This document shows positions 15,740 to 24,389 of a DNA stretch of 41,942 nt, piece after piece. The stretch covers positions 1 to 41,942 of the forward strand of contig CACKIH010000010.1 in assembly GCA_902600225.1 (NCBI GenBank). Reading direction: 5' to 3'. The translations under genes and the position numbers were made by a program. Position 1 is the stretch's first letter; each line of letters begins with the position of its first letter. The notes beneath the pieces were generated by a model that was not told the DNA's origin, did no database searches, and saw nothing but the letters and a program-made list of their open reading frames with translations. The stretch comes from an uncultured Alphaproteobacteria bacterium. GTDB taxonomy: Bacteria; Pseudomonadota; Alphaproteobacteria; HIMB59; GCA-002718135.

Positions 15740-17377
15740 TTAATTTTTTAATATCATATCTGATGCTTTTTCTGCTAACATAATTACAGATGCATTTATA
15801 TTTCCACTTATCATATCTGGGAAAGAAGATGCATCTACTACTCTAAGATTGTCTATTCCTCTAACTTTAAGCTGATTATCAAGTACAGCCATTTTGTTAT
15901 TACTGGAACCCATTGCGCAAGTAGATGCAGGATGATGCCCTGTTTGTACATGATTTCGAACTGACTCTTTTAAATCCTGATCACTTTTTATTTTTTTTCC
16001 TGGAAGTAATTCTTCCGAAACAATTTTTGCTAAACTGGGTTTTGACAATACTTCTCTTGTATGCTTCATCCCTTCTATCATATCTTCCATATCTGATGGA
16101 TCGATGAACCAATTTGGATGTATATTAAGTTCATCATTAGGATTTGAGCTTTTAAGTTTTACACTTCCTGTGCTCTTTGGTCTTAATAAATTAATTTGAA
16201 AGTGTAATCCTGGAAAAGCTTTTTTACCTCTAGAAAAAAATAATGAACCAAAATTTAATAAATTATCTAAACTCATAGACCAGTTATCTTTTTCTTCTTT
16301 AAAACACATAGGTGTCATGAACACTTGTATTTCAGGCATTTCTTTTTCTCTTATTGCATGAAATAGATTTGTTGACCAAAAAGGAGCTGCGGCTAATCCT
16401 TGTTTAAATAAAATATATTTTAATCCCACAATAATAGCTCTATCGATCCTTTGATATTTAGAGAAACTTAAATTGTTGTTTTGAAAAGCCCAATTCATTG
16501 GCATAACAGGATGATCGTGAAGGTTTTCACCTACTCCAGGTAAGTTAATTAATAATTCTATATTTTTTTCTTTTAAATGTTCCTCTGGACCAATTCCTGA
16601 CAACATTAAACATTTGGGACTACCGAATGCTCCTAAAGATAATATTACCTCTGATGATGCATAAACTTCACCACTTGATAAAAGTAATCCTTTAGCTTTA
16701 TTTTTCTCAATTAAAATTTTTATTACAGATGTATTTTTATAAATTGTTAAGTTACTAGGTTTAAATTTCAAATAAGCTTCTGCTGATGATTGTCTTTTTC
16801 CCTTCCATACTTTAACATCATATCGGCCTACTCCATTTAGATTGCCATTGTAAAAATCATTATTAATTTCTGCCCCAGCTTCAACACATGCATCAATAAA
16901 TGCTTTATCGATAGAATTGTAATTACCAGCTGGTGTAAGTTTTAAAGGACCTGAATGTGAGTGATATTCATTTTTTTCTCTATGAAAAGCTGAGGCAGAT
17001 CTTTTGAAATATGGTAATACATCATTATATGACCAACCCTCTAGGCCCTTTTGTCTCCACCGATTAAAATCACCTGGAGCGCCTCTCATGTAAATCATAC
17101 CGTTTAAAAGAGAAGATCCTCCTAGCCCTTTACCTCTAGGGTATAAAATTTTTCTATTATTTAAGGAAGGTTGAGGTATTGACTCAAAACCCCAATCAAA
17201 TTTAGGGTTTCCAAAAATGTATCCGTTACCACCGGGCATTTGAGTGAATAAACTTTTTCCTGACCCCCCTGCTTCTATTAGTAATACTTTTATATCTTTA
17301 TTTTCAGATAATCTTGAGGCTAATGTGCAGCCAGCAGAACCTCCTCCTGCTATTATATAGTCAAATGTTTTTTTCAT
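15740..17377 (-). CDS. GMC family FAD oxidoreductase (choline dehydrogenase-like)
   Basis: GMC enzymes oxidise alcohols to aldehydes with FAD. In 545 residues it has the FAD dinucleotide-binding motif GGGSAGCTLASRLSE (11-25) ending at E36, the GMC signature YPRGKGLGGSSLLNGMIYMRG (about 79-99), the second signature LSLGAFGSPKCLMLSGIGP, and the active-site pair H481-H482 in TGHHPASTCAMG. Choline, other amino alcohols and aliphatic alcohols are all possible substrates. It is the first gene of a minus-strand set with an ALDH and a hydroxylase, and is divergent from a MaoC-type gene across 60 bp. Confidence 0.93.
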   Translation of the reverse strand: MKKTFDYIIAGGGSAGCTLASRLSENKDIKVLLIEAGGSGKSLFTQMPGGNGYIFGNPKFDWGFESIPQPSLNNRKILYPRGKGLGGSSLLNGMIYMRGAPGDFNRWRQKGLEGWSYNDVLPYFKRSASAFHREKNEYHSHSGPLKLTPAGNYNSIDKAFIDACVEAGAEINNDFYNGNLNGVGRYDVKVWKGKRQSSAEAYLKFKPSNLTIYKNTSVIKILIEKNKAKGLLLSSGEVYASSEVILSLGAFGSPKCLMLSGIGPEEHLKEKNIELLINLPGVGENLHDHPVMPMNWAFQNNNLSFSKYQRIDRAIIVGLKYILFKQGLAAAPFWSTNLFHAIREKEMPEIQVFMTPMCFKEEKDNWSMSLDNLLNFGSLFFSRGKKAFPGLHFQINLLRPKSTGSVKLKSSNPNDELNIHPNWFIDPSDMEDMIEGMKHTREVLSKPSLAKIVSEELLPGKKIKSDQDLKESVRNHVQTGHHPASTCAMGSSNNKMAVLDNQLKVRGIDNLRVVDASSFPDMISGNINASVIMLAEKASDMILKN

Positions 17378-17388
17378 TTTTTAAAAAT

Positions 17389-17416
17389 ATAAATTATACT
17401 AATTATTAATTTATAA
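17389..17416. promoter_or_regulatory. Inverted repeat in the divergent 60-bp promoter region
   Basis: Arms TATAAATTA (17389-17397) and TAATTTATA (17408-17416) are exact complements around a 10-bp spacer, centred between the GMC gene and the MaoC-like gene. It could be an operator. It is made only of A and T, so chance is a serious alternative. Confidence 0.25.
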
Positions 17417-17437
17417 GTAAACTCGAGTAAAATAAAT

Positions 17438-18256
17438 ATGAATAATTACAAAGATTGGATTGGAAAGAAAATTTCAAGAAGCGATATTATTACTCCTCGA
17501 TTAGTTGATCATTTAAAAAAAACAATTGATCAAAACTGTTTAAGTGATCAAACTGTGCCTGAGGGAATTTTTTTATGTTTATGCCCAGATGTAGCTTCAA
17601 TAAATGATCTAGACAAAGATGGAAATACTAAATTAGGAATTTTCTTACCCGAGTTACCTTATAAAATTAGAATGTGGGCTGGTGGTAAAATAAAAATATT
17701 TGATGAATTTGAAATTGGATCTGAAATTAAAAAAAATTCAACCATTTCAAGTATTGAATTTAAAGAAGGTAGATCAGGCAATCTATGTTTTGTTAATATT
17801 AATCATAAATATTTAAATAAAAATAAATTAATAATATCAGAAGATCAAACTGCTGTTTATAGAGAAAAAATAAATAAAAACTCCATTACTCCTAAAATAA
17901 AAGACAAATTAAAATTAATTGATAAAGTAGAAATTTTTAGTTCATCAACTTTGCTGTTTAGATATTCTGCTTTAACTTTTAATGGACATAAGATTCATTA
18001 TGATAATGATTATACAAAAAATTATGAGGGCCATATGGGATTATTAGTCCATGCTCCTCTTCAAGCAACATATCTTTTAAATCTTGCAAGAAAAAACAAG
18101 ATTGAGTTCAATTCTTTTGAATATAAAGCTACAGCTCCACTTGTATATAACAATAATTTTTTTGTAGAAATTGGTGAAAATCAAGATGATGAAATTATTG
18201 GAAGAATTCTTAATGAAAAACAAGAAATTTCAATGATCGCAAAATATAAAAAATGA
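17438..18256 (+). CDS. MaoC/FAS1-like hydratase (3-methylfumaryl-CoA/itaconyl-CoA hydratase type)
   Basis: The 272-residue protein matches the double hot-dog hydratase family of mesaconyl-C4-CoA/3-methylfumaryl-CoA hydratases. The first half has WIGKKISRSDIITPRLVDHL and the MWAGGKIKIFDEFEIGSEI block. The second has the hydratase motif LFRYSALTFNGHKIHYDNDY (about 173-192) followed by GHMGLLVHAPLQATYLL. Such enzymes add water to, or remove it from, branched dicarboxylyl-CoA thioesters. Its stop overlaps the start of the MmgE/PrpD gene by 4 bp, so the two are probably translated together. Exact substrate is not readable. Confidence 0.8.
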   Translation: MNNYKDWIGKKISRSDIITPRLVDHLKKTIDQNCLSDQTVPEGIFLCLCPDVASINDLDKDGNTKLGIFLPELPYKIRMWAGGKIKIFDEFEIGSEIKKNSTISSIEFKEGRSGNLCFVNINHKYLNKNKLIISEDQTAVYREKINKNSITPKIKDKLKLIDKVEIFSSSTLLFRYSALTFNGHKIHYDNDYTKNYEGHMGLLVHAPLQATYLLNLARKNKIEFNSFEYKATAPLVYNNNFFVEIGENQDDEIIGRILNEKQEISMIAKYKK

Positions 18257-19578
18257 GTTTTCATAAAAAATTTTGTAATTGGGCATCACAAAAAAAAATT
18301 AATATCAATAAGGTAACTTATAAAAGAGCAGAAAATGCATTCATAGATACACTAGCTTGCATATTATCAGGTGTTAAAGAAAAACAATCAAAGGTTGCTT
18401 TAAAATATTGTTTAGAAAATAATAATTCAGGAAAAATTATGGTTTTTGGAGGAGGAAAAAAATTATCTATTTCTGCAGCATGTTTTTTACATGGAGTCAG
18501 ATCAGCATCTATAGACTTTGATGATTACGAATACGTTGCAGGATCTCATCCTAGTGCCCCTATTTTTTCAGCTCTTATGTCTATTGCTCAAATGAAAAAC
18601 ATTTCAATTGAAGAAATATATCAAGGATGGGTAGTAGGATATGAATTAATAATAAAATTAGGACAAGCACTTAGTTATGATCATTATTATAAAGGATGGC
18701 ATTCAGCGAATACAATAGGAGTGCTTGGAACTGCTGCAGCAGTATCTAAAGTGTTAAAATTAAATGCGGATCAAATGGCAAATGCAATTTCTATTGCCAC
18801 AAGTTTTTCATCTGGCTTAAAACAACAATTCGGAAAAGATACAAAAGCGTTTCATATAGGTTTTGCCGCCCAAGCAGGTGTACAATCAGCTTTACTTGCA
18901 AAAAATGGAGGGACAGCTAATCAAGATATTTGGAATATTGAGAGAGGATTTATTGAATTATATGGTAGTAAATTTTCTAAAAAATTAAATAATAATTTTA
19001 AAAGATCAGATTTAGGAAATGCAATAATTAAATTTCCAAATTTCATTAAGTTTTGGCCAGTTTGTAGTTATTCACAAAGAGTAATACAAGGAGGGTTAAT
19101 TTTAAATAAAAAAATTTTTATAAAAAAAAATATTAAATCAATTACAATTGAGTTTCCAGAACCTTGGTTCAGAGTATCAAAATTTCATATACCTAAAAAT
19201 TCTACTGAAGCTAGATTTTCATTGAGTTATTGTTTAGCAACTGCTCTGATTAATGGTAAATTTGATTTAAGTAGTTTAAATATTTCCAAAAATAAAAAAA
19301 GTTTAAATATGGTTAAAAAAATTAAACTAGTCACGTACAAAGTGCCAAATAATTTTGAAGATTATGATCCTAAGTATCCTGATATAATTAAAGTAATAAT
19401 GAATGATGGAAGTATATTGATTGAAAAAATATCACATATTAAAGGAGGGAAAAAAAACCCCTTAAGAGACGAAGATATTAATAATAAATTTTTAATGTGT
19501 GGAGGTAAAAAAAATATTTTAAATAAAATAAGAAATCAAAAATATAAGAAGAAAAATTTAAAAGAAATAATTTTTTAA
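18253..19578 (+). CDS. MmgE/PrpD family protein (2-methylcitrate dehydratase/cis-aconitate decarboxylase superfamily)
   Basis: This 441-residue protein carries the family blocks RAENAFIDTLACILSGV (about 25-41), ASIDFDDYEYVAGSHPSAP (about 86-104), GWHSANTIGVLGTAAAVSKV and FHIGFAAQAGVQSALLAKNGG. Members dehydrate 2-methylcitrate, decarboxylate cis-aconitate or catalyse related reactions on tricarboxylates. No prpB or prpC is nearby, so ordinary methylcitrate cycling is unlikely. Pairing with an itaconyl/methylfumaryl-CoA hydratase-type gene, overlapping by 4 bp, suggests catabolism of a branched C5-C7 dicarboxylate. That is inference. It ends convergently, one base from the EamA gene stop. Confidence 0.9.
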   Translation: MSFHKKFCNWASQKKININKVTYKRAENAFIDTLACILSGVKEKQSKVALKYCLENNNSGKIMVFGGGKKLSISAACFLHGVRSASIDFDDYEYVAGSHPSAPIFSALMSIAQMKNISIEEIYQGWVVGYELIIKLGQALSYDHYYKGWHSANTIGVLGTAAAVSKVLKLNADQMANAISIATSFSSGLKQQFGKDTKAFHIGFAAQAGVQSALLAKNGGTANQDIWNIERGFIELYGSKFSKKLNNNFKRSDLGNAIIKFPNFIKFWPVCSYSQRVIQGGLILNKKIFIKKNIKSITIEFPEPWFRVSKFHIPKNSTEARFSLSYCLATALINGKFDLSSLNISKNKKSLNMVKKIKLVTYKVPNNFEDYDPKYPDIIKVIMNDGSILIEKISHIKGGKKNPLRDEDINNKFLMCGGKKNILNKIRNQKYKKKNLKEIIF

Positions 19579-19579
19579 T

Positions 19580-20440
19580 TTAGCTATTTTTTCTTTCTCT
19601 GTAAGCTATAAATATTCCAGTACTAATAATTATGGTCCCCCCTAAATAAATACTCAAAGTTGGAACCTCAGAATAAATTAAATATCCCATAATTCCTACA
19701 AATATAAAAGATGAGTATTCAAAGGGTGAAGTAATTGCAACATCTGCGTATTTAAATGCTTGAGACATAAATAAATGTCCTAGTGATCCCATCACACCTA
19801 AACTCATAGCAAAAATCAATTGAATTCCATTTGGCATAATAAAATTATCAGGGAAAAATATTATTGACGTAATTAATAATGCAAAAGAGTAATAAAAAAC
19901 TATTGCAACACTAGAATCAGTACTCATTACTGATCTAGTTGATAAATAAACAGAAGCCATAAAAGCTGCAGATATTAGAGGATAGAGTGATTCTAATTTG
20001 AACAAGTCAGTACCGGGCTTAACAATAATTAACACACCAATAAAACCAATTAATATTGCAGTTGTTCTAAAAATCCCAATTCTCTCGCCAAGTATTGGTA
20101 CAGCAAGAAAAGCGGCAATAATGGGAGCAGAATGTGCAATAGCAATATTTTCAGATAACATTAAATGATTAATTCCGTAAATATAGAATACAACACAACC
20201 AGAGGCAGAAAGAGCTCGGATAGCATGTCCAACTGGTTTTTTAGTTTTTAACTTATCAAATCCAAAATACATTGCTGAAAAAGTTGCAATGATACTTCCA
20301 CTTAGCGCTCTGAAGAATATTGATTCCCATACAGGAAAATGAAAGCTTAAATATTTATACGTGATATCATTTATACTTAGACAAAACATGGAAAATAACA
20401 TGAAAGAAATTCCCAAGAGATTATTATTTTTCGATTTCAT
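19580..20440 (-). CDS. EamA/DMT superfamily transporter
   Basis: This 286-residue inner-membrane protein has ten predicted hydrophobic segments arranged as two five-helix EamA repeats, for example around AHAIRALSASGCVVFYIYGI and the second half beginning near SAAFMASVYLSTRS. The motif PILGERIGIFRTTAILIGFI is typical of the family. DMT members export metabolites or amino acids, and some import. It is monocistronic, convergent with MmgE/PrpD and divergent from a dioxygenase gene across 50 bp. The solute is unknown. Confidence 0.9.
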   Translation of the reverse strand: MKSKNNNLLGISFMLFSMFCLSINDITYKYLSFHFPVWESIFFRALSGSIIATFSAMYFGFDKLKTKKPVGHAIRALSASGCVVFYIYGINHLMLSENIAIAHSAPIIAAFLAVPILGERIGIFRTTAILIGFIGVLIIVKPGTDLFKLESLYPLISAAFMASVYLSTRSVMSTDSSVAIVFYYSFALLITSIIFFPDNFIMPNGIQLIFAMSLGVMGSLGHLFMSQAFKYADVAITSPFEYSSFIFVGIMGYLIYSEVPTLSIYLGGTIIISTGIFIAYRERKNS

Positions 20441-20490
20441 TAATTTGTTTAATATACTAAGATAATTTATTCAGATATAAATATTTAAAA

Positions 20491-21630
20491 ATGAGTAGTA
20501 AATATCATGTAAAAAAATTAGAAAAAAAGAATGACCATTTAAGTATTTTGTGGAAAGATAATTTTGAAAGTAAATTCCATTTTATGTGGTTAAGAGATAA
20601 TTGTCCAACAGCAATACATCCTACTGCAAATATGCGAGTCTTTAATATTTTAACTGTTAGTAAAAATATATTTCCTAAAAAGTATAAAATTGAAAAAAAT
20701 AAACTCATCATTGATTGGAGTGAAGGTGATCATAATAGCAAGTTCAATTTGAAATGGTTAAGAGATCATTGTTATACCGAAATAAATAATCGAAAATATA
20801 AATCACCTTATGTTTTTTGGGATGGTAAATTAAAAAAAAATTTAAAGAAAATTATTGTTGAGCATAATAGTGTAATAAAAAATGACAAAAATTTAAGTAA
20901 ATGGTTAAATTTACTTCATACTTATGGTTTTGCATTAATCAAAAATGCACCAACTAGCAAAAAATCAGCGTTCAAAATATTAAATAGAATAAGCCATCAT
21001 AGAGAAACATTTTTTGGTACACCATTTGAAGTAATTAACATTCCAAAGCCAAATAACACCGCTTATACGGCAGATGCATTAAGAAATCACACCGACTTAC
21101 CTTATTTTGAATATGCTCCTGGTTATCAGTTTCTCCATTGCTTAGTAAATGAGGCTAATGGCGGATTATCATCTGTTGTAGATGGTTTTGCAGTTGCAAA
21201 TTATTTAAAAAAAAATGAAAAAGATGTTTTTAATATTTTAACAAAAACTCACGTTAAATTCAAAGATACTGATTATACTCAAAAAGCTATCAGAATTCTT
21301 CATTCACCAATAATAACACTTACAAAAGATAATGATTTCAATGATATTAGATTTAGTATGGCTGCAATGGGAGCAGTTGATGTTGATCCAAAAAAAATGA
21401 AAAAATTTTATGATGCCTACCAATATTTTGCATCGTTGCTTCAAAACAAAAAATTTAAAATTGATTTTAGATTGGAGGCAGGTGATATATTTTGCTTTAA
21501 CAATAGAAGAGTATTACATGGGAGAACTGAATTTGATCCAAACTCTGGAAATAGACATCTTCAAGGATATTATATTGAAAGAGATGAAATAATAGGAAGA
21601 TTAAATTATTTTAATAATATTAAGGTTTAG
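20491..21630 (+). CDS. 2-oxoglutarate/Fe(II) dioxygenase, gamma-butyrobetaine hydroxylase/TMLH family
   Basis: The family hydroxylates gamma-butyrobetaine to L-carnitine or trimethyllysine to hydroxytrimethyllysine. The 379-residue chain has the small N-terminal domain (about 10-110) starting FMWLRDNCPTAIHP, then the TauD-type barrel. Iron ligands H200 and D202 are in RNHTDLPYFEYAPGYQ; the distal ligand H343 is in NNRRVLHGRTEF; R355 in NRHLQGYY would bind 2-oxoglutarate. The zinc cluster of the N-terminal domain is changed: C38 remains, while the next two cysteines of the CxCxxC pattern are T40 and H43. This may still bind metal in another way or mark another substrate. Neighbours are an ALDH and a PLP enzyme. 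Confidence 0.87.
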   Translation: MSSKYHVKKLEKKNDHLSILWKDNFESKFHFMWLRDNCPTAIHPTANMRVFNILTVSKNIFPKKYKIEKNKLIIDWSEGDHNSKFNLKWLRDHCYTEINNRKYKSPYVFWDGKLKKNLKKIIVEHNSVIKNDKNLSKWLNLLHTYGFALIKNAPTSKKSAFKILNRISHHRETFFGTPFEVINIPKPNNTAYTADALRNHTDLPYFEYAPGYQFLHCLVNEANGGLSSVVDGFAVANYLKKNEKDVFNILTKTHVKFKDTDYTQKAIRILHSPIITLTKDNDFNDIRFSMAAMGAVDVDPKKMKKFYDAYQYFASLLQNKKFKIDFRLEAGDIFCFNNRRVLHGRTEFDPNSGNRHLQGYYIERDEIIGRLNYFNNIKV

Positions 21631-21631
21631 A

Positions 21632-23062
21632 TCATTCCCATCCGCAGATAGTTTTAATTTCTAAATATTCTTCTAGACCCCAAATTCCACCTTCTCTTCC
21701 ATTTCCAGATTGTCTATAACCACCAAAAGGAGTTCCTGGATCAGCGCTATTTCCATTTATATAAACACCTCCTGATCTAAATTTTCTTGCTACTCTTCTT
21801 GCCTTTTTTTTATCTTGAGTTTGTACGTAGTTTCCTAGACCATAGGAAGTATCATTTACAATTGATACAGCTTCATCTTCATCTTCAAATGGAATTATAG
21901 ATAATACTGGTCCAAAAATCTCTTCTTTTGCAATTCTCATATTATTAGTTACATCTGTGAAAATTGTAGGCTTAACAAAATAACCCTTTTCTAGACCATT
22001 TGGTTTTTCAGGACCTCCAGCCACGAGTGTAGCACCCTCATTTATACCACTATTAATTAGATCAATGATTTTATCATATTGTGTTTTAGAAATAACGGGA
22101 CCGATATGATTTCCATTCTTAGAAGCAATATCAACTTTGATTTTATTTGCTTCATCAGCCGCCTCTTCTATTGCTCTTTTATAGATTGATTTTTCAACTA
22201 GCATTCTTGTTGGTGCATCACAAGATTGACCAGAATTACTCATAATATTCCTAACACCTTCTCTTACAGCTTCTTTATGAGAGTCACTAAATATTATATT
22301 CCCTCCTTTACCACCTAACTCAAGACAAACTCTTTTGATTGTTTCAGATGCATTTTTAGAAATAAGTTTTCCTGCTCTAGTAGATCCAGTAAAAGATATC
22401 ATATCTATATCAGGATGATTTGATAAATTAGTTCCTACTCCATCACCATCTCCGTTAACTAGATTAAAAACACCTGAAGGAAAACCAGCCTGATCAACAA
22501 TTTCTGCAAAGATCATCCCTGATAATGGTGCAATTTCTGAAGGTTTCAGGATCATGGTACATCCAGTTGCTAAGGCAGGTATTACTTTAAGTGTAATTTG
22601 ATTAATTGGCCAATTCCAAGGAGTGATTAATCCACATATACCTATAGGTTCGTACGCAATAAAATTATCAGAATTGTTATTAAATTTTTTTTCAAACTCA
22701 AATTCATTTAATCTCTTAATAAAATCTTTAATATGATCAAATCCAGAGGCTGTTTGTGCAGATGATGACCAATCAAGCGGTGCTCCCATTTCATCTGACA
22801 TTGTTTTAGTAATTTCATCCCATCTATCTTTGTATATTTCTAATAATTTTTCTAAAAGATTTATTTTAATTTTTTTATCTGTTTGACTCCACTCAACAAA
22901 AGCATCTTTTGCTGCCTTTACAGCAAGATCAACATCATTTTTACTTCCTAAAGATATCACAGCATAGGAATCTTCATTTGAAGGGTTTATCACATAAAAA
23001 TCATTTTTATTTTGAGGATTTATCCATTTACCATTTATATAGAATTTTCGCTTATCAATCAT
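21632..23062 (-). CDS. Aldehyde dehydrogenase, NAD(P)-dependent
   Basis: This 476-residue enzyme has the complete ALDH set: LITPWNWPINQITLKVIPALATGC, SFTGSTRAGKLI, the catalytic glutamate region CLELGGKGG, the catalytic cysteine C281 in NSGQSCDAPTRM, then EEIFGPVLSIIPF and GGYRQSGNGREGG. It differs clearly from the ALDH at 14.2-15.7 kb, so the two have separate roles. It ends one base from the stop of the gamma-butyrobetaine hydroxylase-like gene and starts divergently from the class V PLP enzyme. A trimethylaminobutyraldehyde-type role would fit carnitine-related metabolism but is only a guess. Confidence 0.93.
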   Translation of the reverse strand: MIDKRKFYINGKWINPQNKNDFYVINPSNEDSYAVISLGSKNDVDLAVKAAKDAFVEWSQTDKKIKINLLEKLLEIYKDRWDEITKTMSDEMGAPLDWSSSAQTASGFDHIKDFIKRLNEFEFEKKFNNNSDNFIAYEPIGICGLITPWNWPINQITLKVIPALATGCTMILKPSEIAPLSGMIFAEIVDQAGFPSGVFNLVNGDGDGVGTNLSNHPDIDMISFTGSTRAGKLISKNASETIKRVCLELGGKGGNIIFSDSHKEAVREGVRNIMSNSGQSCDAPTRMLVEKSIYKRAIEEAADEANKIKVDIASKNGNHIGPVISKTQYDKIIDLINSGINEGATLVAGGPEKPNGLEKGYFVKPTIFTDVTNNMRIAKEEIFGPVLSIIPFEDEDEAVSIVNDTSYGLGNYVQTQDKKKARRVARKFRSGGVYINGNSADPGTPFGGYRQSGNGREGGIWGLEEYLEIKTICGWE

Positions 23063-23138
23063 GGTTTTAAATTTAATCTTATATTAACATTTATTTTTTT
23101 TTAAATTAGAATAAAAGAATACACAATAAGAGGTGAAA

Positions 23139-24386
23139 TTGACACTTGAAAATATTGAACTTGATGTAAATTACGTTAGATCTCAGTTCCCTGCATTTAA
23201 AGATCCTATATGTAAAGATTGGTCATTTTTTGAAAATGCTGGTGGAAGCTACGTACCTAATAATGTTATACAAAAATTGACTCAGTTTATGACATCTACT
23301 AAAGTTCAGCCATATGCTGAGTATCCTATGTCAAAAATGGCAGGTAAAAACATGGATATTGCAACTGAGCTATTTGCAGAAATGATCAATGCCAAAAAAA
23401 ATGAAATATTAATAGGTGGTTCAACTTCTATTAATTTGTATGTTTTATCAAATGCTTTAAAAAAAATGATTAATCCAGGAGATGAAGTAATTGTAACAAA
23501 TCAGGATCATGAAGCAAATATTAGCCCTTGGAGAAGGTTAAACGAAATTGGCGCAACTATCAAAGAATGGAAATTTAATTTAGAAAATCAGGAATTAGAA
23601 ATACAAGACCTGGAAAATTTGATTACTAATAAAACTAAAATTTTAGCTGTTACACATTGCTCTAATATAGTTGGATCAGTAAATAATTTAAAAAAAATAT
23701 GTGAGATTGCTCATAAAAAGAATATTATAGTTATTGGTGATGGTGTTTCATATGCACCACATGGTTTCCCAGATGTTAAAGAACTAGATGTCGATTTTTA
23801 TACATTTAGTTTATATAAAACCTATGGGCCACATTTAGCCCTTTTGTATGGCAAGGAAGAAATATTGGAAAAATTACCAAATCAGAATCATGAATTTTTA
23901 AATGGTCAATATCCATATACTATTAATCCTGGTGGCCCTAATCATGAAGAGCTGGTATCATTAATTGGAATACATGAATATTTTGCAAACTTATACAATC
24001 ATCATTTTAATGATACTGAAACCTCAACTCTTAAAAAAATTAGTAAAATTAATCATTTAATATCTAAACATGAAGAGAATATAGCAAATCCAATCTTAGA
24101 GTATTTGTATAATAGAGATGACATCAAACTTCTTGGTAAGAATAAAATTGAAAATAAAAATAGAGCACCAACAATTGCATTTACTTCAAAGAAAATAACC
24201 TCCGAAGCATTTTCAAAAAAACTTATCTTAAAAAATATTGCAACAAGAAATGATAATTTTTATGCGTGGAGATGTTTAAAAGCACTTAATATTGATACAA
24301 ATGATGGGGTGGTTAGATTAAGTCTTACTCACTATAATTCTAAAGAAGATGTAGAAAAATTAATGGATGCATTAAAAAATATATAA
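23139..24386 (+). CDS. Class V aminotransferase/cysteine desulfurase-fold PLP enzyme
   Basis: This fold-type I PLP enzyme is about 415 residues long. The PLP lysine is K227 in FSLYKTYGPH. Upstream are the cofactor blocks GGSTSINLYVLSNAL, VTNQDHEANISPWRRL (with the stacking histidine), VTHCSNIVGSVNN and VIGDGVSYAPH. The family includes cysteine desulfurases, isopenicillin-N epimerase-like and kynureninase-like enzymes. The reaction is not determined. I place the start at TTG 23139, because AAGAGGTGA lies just before it; the GTG at 23133 is inside that ribosome site and is the less likely start, adding two residues. A membrane glycosyltransferase-like gene follows after 3 bp. Confidence 0.87.
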   Translation: MTLENIELDVNYVRSQFPAFKDPICKDWSFFENAGGSYVPNNVIQKLTQFMTSTKVQPYAEYPMSKMAGKNMDIATELFAEMINAKKNEILIGGSTSINLYVLSNALKKMINPGDEVIVTNQDHEANISPWRRLNEIGATIKEWKFNLENQELEIQDLENLITNKTKILAVTHCSNIVGSVNNLKKICEIAHKKNIIVIGDGVSYAPHGFPDVKELDVDFYTFSLYKTYGPHLALLYGKEEILEKLPNQNHEFLNGQYPYTINPGGPNHEELVSLIGIHEYFANLYNHHFNDTETSTLKKISKINHLISKHEENIANPILEYLYNRDDIKLLGKNKIENKNRAPTIAFTSKKITSEAFSKKLILKNIATRNDNFYAWRCLKALNIDTNDGVVRLSLTHYNSKEDVEKLMDALKNI

Positions 24387-24389
24387 TTT

